In this document: piece after piece, positions 1-18,500 of the stretch | Layout: each line of letters begins with the position of its first letter | Position numbering within the stretch: the stretch's first letter is position 1 | Assembly: GCA_035079385.1 (NCBI GenBank) | Contig: JAVHKY010000005.1 | Location: forward strand, 2,232,001 to 2,296,000 | Direction: 5' to 3' | DNA length: 64,000 nucleotides | From: Aspidiotus rigidus | Taxonomy: Eukaryota; Arthropoda; Insecta; Hemiptera; Diaspididae | Translations under genes and position numbers: made by a program | The notes under the pieces: model-generated | Databases searched by the model: none | What the model saw: the letters and a program-made list of their open reading frames with translations, nothing else | Told to the model about the DNA's origin: nothing

Positions 1-4473
<4,473 letters not shown>

Positions 4474-5216
4474 CGTTGGAAACTGTCACTGGATCGAAAT
4501 CCAGACAGAATCTTCGGTACGATTACTCAATATTCACGTAACTGAGAATAGAAATGCTACTTAAATGAAGATCCAACTTGATTAAAATAATTTAACAGTC
4601 AGTTTCTCTTACGAGTACCCAGAGAGTAACTATTATACTGTTTGATGCTCATCATAACTAATGTTAGTTAGTGTTAAAGCAACGATGATAATGCAAGCGG
4701 GCTTCATTGCGTTAATCCTGCGTTGACCAACCAAAAGTCTACCATACTAATATTCTCTGATTGGTCAATGAGTAGACGTTCTCTTCTCACGTACACACGG
4801 TATAGCCTGTGCGCTAGCACAGCACAGCACGGTGCGATGCCGATCATGTTTAGTCCGTTCACGTTAAGAAAGGATAGAAATACGTACCTCGAAACGGCGT
4901 TCCGCCGTTCTCGAGGTATGTACCCCTATCCTTTCTTAACGTGAACGGACTATCTCACTCCTACTTAGTTCCTTAGTTCACCACCAACTCGATGCAGCGT
5001 GCGGGTGGCTGCTCGAGTGCTCGGTCCGATGTCTGCAATCTGCATCAACGTTGCGAGACCAAAGTGCGACAACGTAATCTATTGCTGATCTAGGGAATTT
5101 TTATGTTTTGATTAAAATCATCAAAATGATTCCTATTTTCAAAAGAAAATGATGAATAAAACTTATTATTCCATCGAGTCTCTTTTCGATTTTAACCTCT
5201 TTCTTACAATCTTTAG
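4474..5216. promoter_or_regulatory. Shared upstream region of the divergent RPB1 and FAM21 genes
   Basis: These 743 bp separate the two start codons, so the core promoters of both genes probably lie here. A GATTGG/CCAAT-type motif occurs near 4757. No clear TATA box could be assigned to either gene. A 102-bp palindromic element sits inside (4851-4952). Promoter function is inferred from gene arrangement only. Confidence 0.5.
4851..4952. mobile_element. TA-flanked palindromic MITE (Tc1/mariner-type target site)
   Basis: Two arms of about 49 bp are nearly perfect reverse complements (GTCCGTTCACGTTAAGAAAG at the left end), with almost no loop. The pair is flanked by TA on both sides, as expected for a Tc1/mariner TA target duplication. 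It encodes no protein and lies in the shared upstream region of RPB1 and FAM21. Confidence 0.7.
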
Positions 5217-8200
5217 ATGGAGGAGAAGAGACAGGTTTGGTCCACGGCTGATATAATTAAAAATCGGAATAATTGGACTTTAGCGAGCGATGTGGAACTT
5301 TTAAAACACATAAAATCTTTATCAGAGGTACCTTTTTTTTCAACAAATTGAAATTGTCACTTTACGAAATGATTACGTATTCATTTTCTAACCTGTTGTT
5401 CAGAAATTCGTTCAAAAGTCGCAATCCGTTTCACAATCATTAAGGTCTTTCGAAAATGATGTATACAATACATGTACGTCTGTGGCCAACATTAATAATC
5501 ATTTCGAAGCATTATCGGACACCCAATTTGTGGAGAACAAAGTTCGAGATGATGGCTCTGAGGTAGAAGATGTATCCGTGAAATGCCAGGTTAATATAAA
5601 GTTTCTTTTCTTGAGATAAAAAGAAATCATTAAAATTTCCTGTTCATTTATAGATTTCATCTTTAAAAATCTATTGCGCATACTCTTTTCTGTGAGGTTT
5701 CACAAGTTCACTTATGTGATGACTTATTATTTTTTCACAGTTAGAACGGAGCGAAATTAGTGACAATATAACTGGAAAATTGAACGAAGCTCTAAGTCAT
5801 GGTATTCAAGTACTGCGCACTCAATATGATATAATCGCTGTGACCGATAGCGATTCCGAAGAAGATGAACCACCGTAAGAGTTCAATTAGGTATCGTGTT
5901 GTGTTGAAGCGTTAAGTCCATTTTTTCCTCGTTTGTAGGGAAGTTTTGCTGAAAGCTCGGAACCCCTTCATGAGCCGTAGACTGCCGTACATTATTGGTT
6001 CCGAAGAATTCAGTAAGCACGATCACCTCGGTCTTGTTACTTCATCAGAAGACGAAGAAGATGAAAAGGAATCCGATGCCGAAGATGTAGGCGAAGGAGA
6101 TGATGTTGGCGGTTTGAAAGATGAAACGTTGAAACCCGAATCAGTCATAAATGATATTAATAGATTTCGAACACAGGTGAATAAATTGTGGATTATAGAT
6201 GACTACGTATGTTGTTTTCTCCTTTTCATGATTTTATTTTTGCCTATCAAGGTTATACAAGTATCCAGTGATAGTGAAGATAGTGAAAATGAACAAATGG
6301 AAAAAAATACTCGAAATAATATTCATTCTCAACCAGTAATTATCACCTACATGTGTAATCTTAAATTTGTAATTCAATTTTCCTTTCTTATTTTAAATTC
6401 TTGTCGTAGACCTTGCGAAGTTCTAGTTATGCAAGCCATGTAGATACCACGCTACAAAATGCAAATAGAAATCCAATTACTCCATTAGTTGGTTCGTCAT
6501 CTGCTTACTATATTTACTCGAAAACTGGTCTGTTTGTTGATACATTCTCACTTCCACATATATTTTTCTCTAGATGACATTTTTTCTTCACCTCCATTAC
6601 CGACGAATGACGACAACCATTCTATGAGCGACGACGAAAGAAGTGATAATTATAGCGATATTTTTGCCCCGGTCAGAAAAGAAAATATTGAGCGGACCAA
6701 GTCGAGTATGACGTATGACAAAGTGGATAATATTCTACCGAAGGACGTCGAGTAAGAATACATATAAGTAATGTTACAGATTTTTCAGTTCGAATTTCGA
6801 GATGTGTACCGAAACTGACGTCTCATTTTCAGGTCGAATACAATTTTCGAAAAATCATCAATTATGAACGATATCAGTCGATCCAGTAGTGTCACATCAG
6901 ATTCAGAGCCACCACATGCAGATACCGAAGATTCAAGTGTGTCAGCGAAAGTGTTCGGGGATAAATCAGTCGTGAACATGTTCAGCGCTATAAATGCTGA
7001 ACTCAACAATAAATTTAAAAAGAAAGTAGTAGGAAAAGACAATTTGTTTGACGAATCCTCTCCGGTAACAGAATCTGAAAAATCCATTTCGTCAACGGAC
7101 GATTTGGGAACTATTGAAAGAAAAACCCTTTTATCCAAATCATCGCTGAGTTCACGAAGTGAAGTTAAAGATAATATTCCTGTTTCAAAACCGGAACTTG
7201 CATCGAATATTTCGCAATCGTCTGACCCCATTCCAAAATCCTTAAATTCTGGTGTTAGAGATATTTCTTCGAAACCTACTTCCGAGTTCAGTTCTCGACC
7301 GATCGCTTCTATTCCAAATAAGTCTACTTCTAAACCGAAGATGGCCAGTTTATTTGATGATGACGATAGTTTGGATGAACTTTTCAATTCGAAAAATACG
7401 AAGAAGACTCATGATCCGGTGTTGAGTGTCGATAATTCTCGGAAAACATTATTTGATGAAGCAAATGATTTGTTTTCGAATGATGAAGTCGAAGAACAAA
7501 CATCTAGAGAATCTGTTCCAAAGACCCCATATACTACCACTTCCAATCCGATAAAAAAGAAAACTGATCTTTTCGGTGATGATTCCGACTCTGGCGATGA
7601 TATATTTGCTATAATCAAGAGTCAAAAAAAGTCAACACCAGTTATTTCAAATTTAGGAAACGAAAAGAGACTTTTCATGTCGAATAATGATCATGAGTTT
7701 GAAGAAGAACCCTCTAACGTACCCGGATGTGTCATTGCTCCTGCAGAAAAGAAGACAGAAGCAACGACAAATGTAGTCGAGAATAATAATGCATCAGAAA
7801 TTAAACGTGAGGAGAATAATACTTTTGGTGAAAATCTAATGAAGGAGATTTTTGTTGATCTAAAATCAAAGAATAAACGTATTGGTCTTTTTGATTCAGA
7901 CGATGAAATTGATGATCTGTTTCATGTCAGTGCAGAGGTTGATAAAAAATCGCCTGCTTCAAATAGCGTAACGAACCGTGGACTCGATGAAAATTTATTT
8001 GACAGCCAAAGAGATAATCTAAGGAAAAATACTGCGCCACCAAATGTTGCAAAAGATGAGAAATCTACTGTACTTAAAATCGATGAACTTTTGACCTCGA
8101 ATACATCTACAGAAATTGCAAGGCAGCCAAAATTAACTCCTCAGAAGGAATCCTCCGAGAATTTGAAAAAAGAAAAGACCACTCCTCCCGATTCCATCGA

Positions 8201-10638
8201 TGAAATGTTACGACCGAAAGTTACAAAAAATGCATTGGATCACGAGACATCGGGTGAATATTCTACAGAAATAAAAATAAATAAATTGTCGCGTCAATTC
8301 GAAGGATCATTGGTACCTCCCGTGAGCGTAAAAGACAATTCCAGCAATAATCAATCATCGTCTGTAAAAGTACCAGGTGTGTATAGAATTTTGTAATATT
8401 CAACCTGCAAAGTATTGAAAAATGAAATTATTCTTGAAGTAAAAGCGATGCTTGTGTATTGCGTCTGAACGAAAAGTATCCCAATTATTTTGCTTTAGTT
8501 GCTAATTTCGTATCTCTTACTCCCGTCTGTTTATTTATAAAATGATGTAAAGTGGTAGAAGCCCTCCAACCTTATGCCAGATGAAATGCTAAGTTTGATT
8601 TTTGTTGAATTACTCACATTTTTCGATCCTCTTTGCTCGGATTCAAAATATGATTTTGTCTTTGCTCAGCTAAATTGGCAGCTAATCGGGGTCTCAATAT
8701 TAATGTGAGTGCATTATTACCTGGTTCCAATTGGTCTTCAATCACAAAGTTGGCTAAAGATAATAACAAAGAATCCGACTTTGAGGAATCGTCGATACCT
8801 GCTGGTTGTGCTACTCCAGTTGATACAAAGTCGTCAGAAATATCTTCCAATTTATCAGCAACTGTAGCAAAGGTACGTGAACGATCTTCCATCGACGCAC
8901 GACACGTGGACATTGTTCTCATACACTGTAATTCTAGGATCGCTTGAAAGTATCAGTAAAACGCAGGCCACCATCACGACGTGCTAGAGTGAACAAAGCA
9001 TTGCAGAGTGACCTATTTGCTTCAAATTCAACCATCGAATTCGATGACGATGGGTTGGAAAGAACGAGTCAATCAACCTCGAACTCTGGTTTGGTGAAAA
9101 AAAAATCAATGGGTAAGGAAAATGAAAGATTCTGTAAATTTGATTTCATAGTAAGTACATGACATTATTATACCATTTTAAAATTTCGTCACAGATTCTC
9201 CTGTACTCAAGAAAGAGGAAACGTCTTCGCTTTCAGAATCTAAATCTTTTCCAATCTCGATTAAACCTCTTACAGTGAGTTACTTTTTTTGTTCCTTTCA
9301 AAGAGACGAGATGAAAATAATTTCAGTCTTGACGATTTATTCTTATGCCTAGAATCAAGAAGAAATCGTCAACAAATTCGCAGAACAACCGGTAACAATC
9401 ACTGAGGTTAACAGAACAGTCGATGACACGACAGATCAAGGGAAGACGGAGAATAAAACCGCCAACGACTTGGGAAATATTCTTATAACAGCTTCTAGTT
9501 CTCGGGAGCCCCCTGCTTTGGTGGACGACGTATCATCATTATTGAACGATTCAGATAAGGATGACGATCTTTTTGATGATTTAGTTACAGAGAATAGGAA
9601 TATCAGTGCTTCCATTCCACAACTTGACCACGAGGTCAACGATGATCTTTTTGGCGTCAAAACTTCATCATTAGCTACAAAAATCAAAGAATCGACTTCT
9701 TTCAGTTCATTCGGGGGTAACCATACGAATGAATCACTTCATGACTCGAAATCATCGAATATTTCTAGTGAGTCACAAACTCAACAAATCAGCAGTCCTC
9801 CAGCAGATTCAAAAATTGCTGGAAAACTGTCATCGTCACTAATACCAATGTCTGACGACGTATCTAATACAATAAAGAACGAAGTTGAATCCAAAAATTT
9901 CGAGACAGATACTTTCTTGTTTTCTCTTAGAAAAGATGAGGAGTCGCTTCCGAAGAAGGCTGAAAAATTATCGTCAGACTTGTTTTCGTTCGATCAGGAC
10001 TCTGATGATGATTTCGATGAACTATTTTCAAAAGTTAGAACGTCGACTTCAAAAAAACCGTCTCAACCAAATCGCACTAACCAAGTCGAAAATGATGTTA
10101 AAGATGAAATTTCCGTTTCCAATACATCAAACTTACCGTCAGAGAATAATAATAAGGATCGAATCCCATATTCCGAAACTATCCTAAAAACTCGTGAAAT
10201 TCTCGATGTGCGGGGCCTGTCTTCTTCACGTTCTAACGCAGCAGCAAAAAATTCTTCCAATGTCCTGAATAAGAGTAATATCGACCTCTTTGCGGAGGAC
10301 GATGATGATGGTGATGCATTATTTTCATCAAATAGTAAACAAACTTCGAGCAGTTCTAGAAAATCTGCTGCAAAAAATTTATTTGAGGATACCGACGATG
10401 ATGATAGTTTATTTGGCTCCAAGGTATCTTCTCGTTCCAAAAAATCAGTAGGTTAGTTTTTTTCATAAATACGGCGAATGAAGTTGACTGATGTATTCGT
10501 AATAATTGACTCTTCATTCTTACAGAAACAATGAAAACTGCAAAATCTGCGAATTCTGTCGAGAATATGAGAGTTGTGAAACTGCGTTCTCAAATAATTG
10601 AAGAGGATCCTCTATCTGGCGAAGTTATCAAAAAGTAA
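5217..10638 (+). CDS. WASHC2: WASH complex subunit FAM21 / WASHC2 homolog
   Basis: FAM21 is the large tail-bearing subunit of the WASH complex, which activates Arp2/3 on endosomes. Its long acidic tail binds retromer (VPS35) and capping protein. Thirteen coding exons are supported: 5217-5327, 5404-5589, 5741-5874, 5939-6176, 6252-6335, 6410-6491, 6574-6751, 6833-8376, 8670-8872, 8938-9112, 9195-9274, 9353-10451 and 10526-10638. They give 1,408 residues, against about 1,340 in human. The N-terminal head (VWSTADIIKNRNNW, and later TQFVENKVRDD and RRLPYIIGSEEF) matches the conserved FAM21 head. The tail carries at least seven LFa-type motifs, acidic stretches bounded by L-F, such as SLFDDDDSLDELF and IDLFAEDDDDGDALF. 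The NINVSALLPG and RRPPSRRARV blocks match the basic lipid/CapZ-binding region. Candidate AATAAA signals are at 10777 and 11380. Confidence 0.93.
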
Positions 10639-12535
10639 CATAATTATAAAACTCGCCCTGCGTTTTTCCCCCAAACATTTATTCAATACTTTCAAAAGCA
10701 GTGAATATTTTTAAGTCTCATATCTGTCCGAATTATTCGAATTTTCACCCTACTTTCCGAGTCTTCGAAGTTAAGTAATAAATAGTCTTATCCCAAACAA
10801 ATTTGATTTTGCGATGTTGAACTTTCGTACTTTTAAGGGTAACGCTCCTCGAGAGTAAAGTGCATTCAGATCGAATTTCTACGGATTATCAATGCAAAGT
10901 TTTCTTTATTTTATTTCATTTTAGAAGACTGAGCTACTCGCAAGTCATATTTTAGTTCCATAGAACTGTACCATTTATAATTATTCCTTACCATTATCGT
11001 TCTCAACATAAATTGTTATACTCATTTTTCTAAATCTTGTTTATTCTTAATCAGAGAAAGAATTGTACTTCCTTCTTTTCAATAATTCGTTGGTACTTTT
11101 CTTTGAATTTTAAGGCATGTGATTCGTTTTTTAATGTTACCATTTTATATTTGGTGCGAAATGTGTTATATCTTCATGATAAATTACTAATAATATTTCG
11201 TATAATATGTATGTCTTTATCACATTGTTGAAACCAAAAAAGCAACACCAATTTATGTAAGGAATCGATTGTTTTATTTATGCACTATTTGTTATGAAGA
11301 TTTTATTTTTGTACTATTTCGTCGCTGTACTTTTATTAATATTGTCAAACAACATTATTCTTTATTCAAATGTTCAAAGAATAAAGTTATTGTCAATTAT
11401 AGATTCGATTAATAAACTGTTTTTCTTTAATTGAGAATGCACCTCACCTTTGTCAACTTCCACATTTTATATGTACATTTAATACTAGGTATTTGATCGA
11501 GATATATTTTCTCACTGCTAATATTATCGTTCGAAAGAGAATATTTCAGAACCTTTCTGTAACTGAGTATTATTTCAAATTTAAATGGTGGAATGAGAAA
11601 AAGTAAGACGATCTAAATAAGTAGATATTTCGGCTAATCAGTGTGCCGGAATGTACATTTTTGGCACCTTTGATCAGTTTCTCCAAATATTAAAAATGAA
11701 TTCATGATTATAAAAAGAAATGAAATAGGTAAGGATGAAAGTACGAAGATCAAAATAATGTGTTCTCTGGATAAACAGCTCACGTAGTTAGAAGCACAGT
11801 TGAAAGTTTTGTCAGGAAAATCGAAATGTTCAGTTACAAATATTCTGCTAACTCATTCTTGAAAAGATCCAACGATTTTTAATTGAATGTTACGAATAAG
11901 TCTACTTCATTTTGAACTATACTTGATACGTATTAAACGTGGTGTCCAACGTTTTTTGCGCACAATAATTGAACAGCGTTCAGAGGTTAGAGGACATTAA
12001 CCTCTTGGTTGGATAATAGTTCATCATCTACTCGCGTGTGGCGCTATTATCGGGACATCTTGAAAGACGGTGCAACTAACTGTGGACTGGACTGTGAAGT
12101 GTGAACTCTTTATACGCTATATCCCGCGACTATCGAGAATATTCAGACATGGAGTGGAGACAAAAAGTAGTTCCCAGTAAATTTCTGCATTAACTAAGAT
12201 TTTAATCTCGCAAAAATACTTGAAACCATTGTTTTTCGTGTATTTGTTCGTTATATAATTTGTAATAATCTATTTTCTCGAATTATCAGCTATCACGGTC
12301 ATACGCTAATCCGCCAGAAATCTCGTCTTGCGGAGTTTCATCTTCGTGATAGATAAAACAGTTACATGTGATTTTTTAAATTGAAATTTTATTCTTCGTC
12401 TTTATAATCAAGTTCTCTTTGGAAAATTGTTGTTACGGTTACTGTGTATGTATTATTGTTAGTGATAAAGTAGCCAAAATTCCGGTCCCTACTAAGAAAC
12501 GAGAAGGCGCCTATCTGGGCCGAAACGAAGAAAAA
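10639..12535. other. 3' UTR of FAM21 and intergenic DNA up to Ataxin-2
   Basis: No coding exon was recognised. AATAAA signals at 10777 and 11380 would end the FAM21 transcript. The last few hundred bases probably hold the Ataxin-2 promoter and 5' UTR. Confidence 0.5.
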
Positions 12536-15500
12536 ATGAGAAAAAATCGCGGTGGCAACAAAATGAGGTAAGTCTTACGAAATTTAATCAATCTTTCATA
12601 GATCAGTACGAACTCTTGTTCCTGATGCGAACGTTTCAACGTTTTCGCTTAAGGTGATGACCACTGTTCTGCTAAGGAATATGAATTACATTCAAGTTCA
12701 TTCATGGTCCTATGACCTAATTTACCCCTGTATGCACTTGATAATCATAGTATTGATTTATGATGTGTAGGCGTGTCATTTGAAGAATTGAAAATTTTAT
12801 TGTTGATAAGGTTGTTAGACATTTCCTCTAAAGCATTGTCGTCGCTTGTCAATCTATTGCGCCGTTATTATAATCTCGGAGCGCTATGAAACGGCCATAT
12901 TACAGGTTTTCGATACCTTCAGCAATAGCAGCTTCCTATATCACCCTTGTTGCATGCTTATTTTTCTTCCCCTCGCCTATAATTCAATTTCCATAGATAT
13001 ATTTGACCTAAGATTGCAATTTGCCGTTGATCACATGTGCTAATAATTTCAAATTTTGTCGTAGGATTAATAAACCCCCGAGAACTCAAGATAGAAACTG
13101 CATTACTGATGGTGTTTACAATAATAACTATTTTATGCATGCTGCAACATCTCATGTTGGAGCAGTCGTGAAGGTGAGTCGCGTGTTAGATAATTTACAT
13201 GGTAGATGATACATTTTCCTTACAACGTGTTGATCAATAAACCACCATCTCGAACATGCGCTATATCTTTTATTCATCGTTCAAAAGTCGTAATGAAAAA
13301 GAGGAACATAATAATTATGATATCATTTTCTCAGTTGATCCTACATTCGTTATTACAACAACGTGAAAACGTTAGCAATTCGGCCAAAAAAAATGTGAAT
13401 ACCGATAACGCTTTCACTTTAAACACCCCAACGTTATCGGGTGGTAAAAATTTGAAATGCTTTCTAATTGTTGAGACGGTACATGGGATTCGTATGTGCG
13501 TGAATCTGAAGAATGTGAAATCGCACACGACGCTATACCATGCCATTGTGATTTTCTCAGTTGATCCTACATTCGTTATTATAACAACGTGAAAACGTTA
13601 GCAATTCGGCCAAAAAAAATGTGAATACCGATAACGCTTTCACTTTAAACACCCCAACGTTATCAGGTGGTAAAAATTTTAAATGCTTTCTAATTGTTAA
13701 GACGGTACATGGGATTCGTATGTGCGTGAATCTGAAGAATGTGAAATCGCACACGACGCTATACCATGCCATTGTGAAGAGAAACCTCGAAGACCCCCAT
13801 GGCGATTAAAATCCTGTTACGGGTACATCCTGACGGGATATCTTCTAGCCGTGAAATCGGTCGCACATTCTTAGATACATCGTTTTGCTTGGTGGACGTT
13901 ATATTTAACTTGCTACGTTTTTCTCGCACTCCAGGTTGAAACGGTTCAAGGAGCTGTTTTTGAGGGAGTTTTCAAAACATTTTCGCACGATTTCGAAGTG
14001 GTGCTCGAGTTGGCTCACAAAGTCGATATCGACGATCCACAAAAATTAAAGGCCGAAGAAATCTTCGAAAATTTAATCTTTCAGACTAAAGATATCGTCA
14101 ACATGTGCGCTAGCAATGTAGAACTAGAATACGCTTACAACACTGCGAGTAAGTAAATAGAACTTAGATTGTGAGAAGTGAATGTTATAGTTAATATTAA
14201 ATTGTTGCTTGAAACAATCATTAGCAGATTCTTTCCTAACCGATACAAATATCAGTAAATTCAATGGCGAGGTATCAGGCGAAAAAGATTTACAACCATG
14301 GGAAGACCCCATGTGTAATGGAGGCGAGGAATGTGATTTGGAAAGTATAGACGCTCAGGTACATACGAAATGTTCCGACTCAACTATGAAGTGTTAAATT
14401 TTAAAAGCAAACTTCTTTAATGTATCGGCCGGCGTTCTGATTTCAGAACGGGTGGGATGTGCATGAAATGTTTACTGCGAATAAAAAATTCGGTGTCCAA
14501 ACAACGTATGATGAAAGTTTATCCGATTACACGTGTCAGATAGATAGAAAAGATACTAAAGATTTCAAGTAAGTATTTCGAGGGTAAAATTCAGATCTTT
14601 TAAGTGTAGGTTTGCAGTTGTTGAAATGATTGAGTAACCCGTTGCCGGAGATAAAAATCGAATCCGAAGTTCACTGGAGACAATGCTCTGTACACCCTCT
14701 TTTGATGAATGTTTCAATATTGTATTAATTCGAATAATATAGACAACGTATCTGGCGTTCAAAGTCGAACTGACATATCTACATTATCATAGTACATCAA
14801 AATCGTTTTGTTGATGTGAAATAAACGAAGTTCTTGCTATCTTCCAACAAATAATTGAATGAACTTCGTTCCAAGTCGTCTTCTGGAACTTCACTCGTAG
14901 TAACGAAGTACGATTTGGTTCTTTTATTTACGTATGAACTTATTATTAAATTGAAAATTTAATTTGCTTCGTCCCGAACAAGTAGATACGTAAATTTCGT
15001 CTTCTCGATCAGAGTTATAAACTTCTTTCGACCTAATTAAACATCTTATATCAGGTATAAATAGGAATATTTTTATTTGAGATCTCTCGTTTCGTTTTCA
15101 ATTATCACTACCGAACAAATGGTTTGTTCCATGCGTTTCATTATATACATCTGTAGTACTTTTCAACGCTGAACACGATGCCGTTTACCGTTTTTTTCTT
15201 TCTGAGCTCTCCATCTTGAGTAATGCTCACGTTTACTTGCATTTACTTGCCGCGGAACGTATCAAACGTTATCCAAGGTAGATGAATCGATCTCGGTAAC
15301 ACGCGCAGCGTTTTGAAGTGATCCGCGGTGGATAAACGCAAGTAAACGTGAACATTACTCAAGATAGAGAGCTCAGAAAGAAAAACGATAAAAGCCATCG
15401 TGTTCTGCGTTGAACAGTACTACAGATGTATATAATGAAATGCATGGAACAAACAATTTTTTAAATTCTGTTCAGTAGTGTTATGTGCCCATCGAAAAAG

Positions 15501-18500
15501 CGATACTTTGTAAAGGATTAATACGGTTCTGACATCTGTAATTATGCCATTAAAATTAAGAATATTCCTCGTATTGGGTGCCCTAGATTGTAAATGGCCA
15601 ATCCCATATGGTTTGAAACGACTGAAGTGAATATTTGCAATATTTACCACTTTCAACTTTCGAAATCATTCGAACAAATTATTAATTTGATATCTACGAG
15701 TATATAGATCATTCAAGGATTTCTCAACGAGCTCCGAGCAACGAGCATAATATCAATTTTATGTATTTATATCGAATCCAGACTGTTTACATCAGAGTTT
15801 GACCTTGCTAAATTGAATATCAAAGTCATCGATGGAGAAACTGTAGAACTAAATCGAATGCAGGGATAGCGGGTACATATATCAAATTTAACTCTAGATT
15901 CGACTCTTTATTTCTTTTCGTTGCTCTTCCCGTGCTGTTATCAATGTGAACCTAATTTCAACAAAAGAATGAAACATTTCGAATTTTTGTAGAGAACATT
16001 TCGAAAAGAGATTAACGTGATTTCAAATTACGAATCTAGAGAAACGAGACTTCTGTATGATTTACGCGTATAAGTGTCCTTGTGTGATCCGTTTGTGGAA
16101 ACATGAGAAAGTGGATGTACGTGTTTTTCCTAATGTATATCCATTTTCTTAGCAAAAATTTTTGAAAATCTGTAGATTCTGCGATGAAAATTGAATGAGA
16201 AGTTGTGTTCTTGTACAATAATTTCATTTTAAGTTTATGCTCTACCTAGTCACTCACGCGTAGACACACACAAAATCTGTATGGGGCAGGGTGTCTACTA
16301 AATCTACAATTCAAAAATTCATGACTTTCTAATGACGTTTTCATAGCAATTTTCATGATCTTTTTCCTTAATTTGTTGAACAACTTTTATTCGCTGTAAT
16401 TTATTTGCATTATTTAATGAATGATGAACAATTTTGCAAGAATCTCACGACCATAAACAACAATTCATGACTTTCATAACTTGTAGACACCCTATCACAT
16501 GTTGCGATTTTTGCCCCGAGATAACTGTATAAATAAAGTATGAAATTTCTTGAATGTTTTTTCATTTTCGAGTTAACTATTGAATCTTGTAGATGAAGAC
16601 CTGCTTTTTGATGTACTGATCTCTAAAATTTTTCTTTTTCATCGGAACGCCGGTAAATGTACCATTTCCATTCAGTTTCTCGTAAAAGTACGTTAAGAGC
16701 AAAAGATTGAAACATAAAACTACGATTTTCTCGAAAAAAAGTTTTTCGGGCATTCTCCGTTCTTTCCCTGTACCCTTCATTTATTATGCACAAAACTTCG
16801 GAAAATACAGCTAATTGGTTCACGCGAACTAGATTTGTTCATTAATTGGAATTCAACGATTCAAAGATGGCTCCTTCAGACGTAAGTTCAAACGATTCCT
16901 GAAAATCATTCGGAATATTTCACCATCTGTTAACTAATTAGCTTTATTTTCCTCTACTTCGTGAATAAATTACACCACGTTCGACTTATCATTTTGTGCA
17001 TTATTCAATACGAATTAATAGTAGAGATATTATCTGTGGGCAAAAATCACTACCCGCAACACACTATTTTGTTTAATACACGTGTATTTTCTGTGTGTAA
17101 GTGACTAGTAGAGCATACCCTTAATCACTTCATCGAGAAAATAACCTTTTCCAAATTCTTGGTTCAAATATACGTGAATTTTACTTTGTACGGCAGCTTC
17201 TTATAATATTCATTGGAAAAAGAATGAACATGGACGACGACTAATAAATAATCGAAAATATTTCGGAATACGAGAAAATATTTTCGATATTGTTCCTACC
17301 GTAACTTTCTCCTTTGAGAAAAAACATTCTAAAATGGAATGCAGCTCTCCTGGCGGTGTGGTGGGAAACTAACCGGAGTCCAGGGTGAAAGGTAGTAATA
17401 AGATTGGAACCCACGTGGAGAACTAAAACTTCACGTGACCATATTCGCATTCCGTTCCTGTTGTACGATTTGCCGAATTTGAATCTGTTGAAGTTCATTC
17501 TTTAGCAATTAAGAGTTGCCTTTTTGTGATCTTTTAGTGTGCTTGAATTGGTAAGTCTTTTCAAATTTGTAAGAATCAAATTCTCTTCGAGCACATTTCA
17601 ATTCCTACTAACTTTTGGAAGATATTTGGATAAATAATGTGTTCGTGATTAACGATTTCTCCATTACCGTGATTGCTATAATTTTCTGCCATCCAGGTGA
17701 AAAGTCAGAGTAAACGACTGCTTTTCTGTCGGTTATTGTTTCTTCGTGTTTCGTATGACAATTTGCAAGAAATGATTAATTATTTTAACAGAGAAGACGA
17801 ATTGAAGGCCGCTAGAATTGCCCAGGAGATAGAACGAAACCCCTCCAGCCAGAATAGAAGTCTTTTAGAAAATGGCGACAATGAAGAAGATCTTTACGCT
17901 GCTGTGACTCGACCTGGCAATGATAACGACACTACAAAGTACGTCCCACCAGCTCGTAGAAACACACAGCAACATCGATCATCAGGAGCTGGTAACCGAT
18001 TGAATAACTATTCACCCAACGGTAAGAATAATGAATTTCTTAAATCTTTACGCCGAATTTACCAACAACTACTACACTACTGAACAGAACTTGATCGTAT
18101 TACTAACAAGCCGTTTAAAATGTCGTATCCTGCTATTTTAATGATCTTGTATTCATACTTATCTTGTTTATCCTGTACTTATTCTTAATTGGTCATGTTG
18201 TACGAGATGGAAATCGAGTATTTGAGGTCGTGTCCCATAATATCATGAGTGAAACACTTCTTACTTTTCAGTCATTATAACTTCGTTTAGCAAGTGTAAT
18301 GACCATTAATGAATCAGTTTAGTTTCACATTCTAGTATGCGAACTGTTCCTCATTATTAAGGATTAAAACTCTCATCAATTTCAAATTAGTAATAACTGA
18401 CTATCACGTTTCAAATCGTGGTTAAGTATTTATGTACCTATTACTCGTTGATTGATCCACTCATAATTGAGTTCTAATTATTCGCGATGATTGGAAAATA

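Noticed and set aside
6785..7387. 200-aa minus-strand frame
   Set aside because: It is the complement of the FAM21 acidic exon; Ser/Leu-rich shadow of the Asp/Ser-rich coding strand.
9885..10187. 100-aa plus-strand frame inside FAM21 exon 12
   Set aside because: Shifted-frame shadow of the acidic repeat region; basic Arg/Lys composition is the expected artefact.
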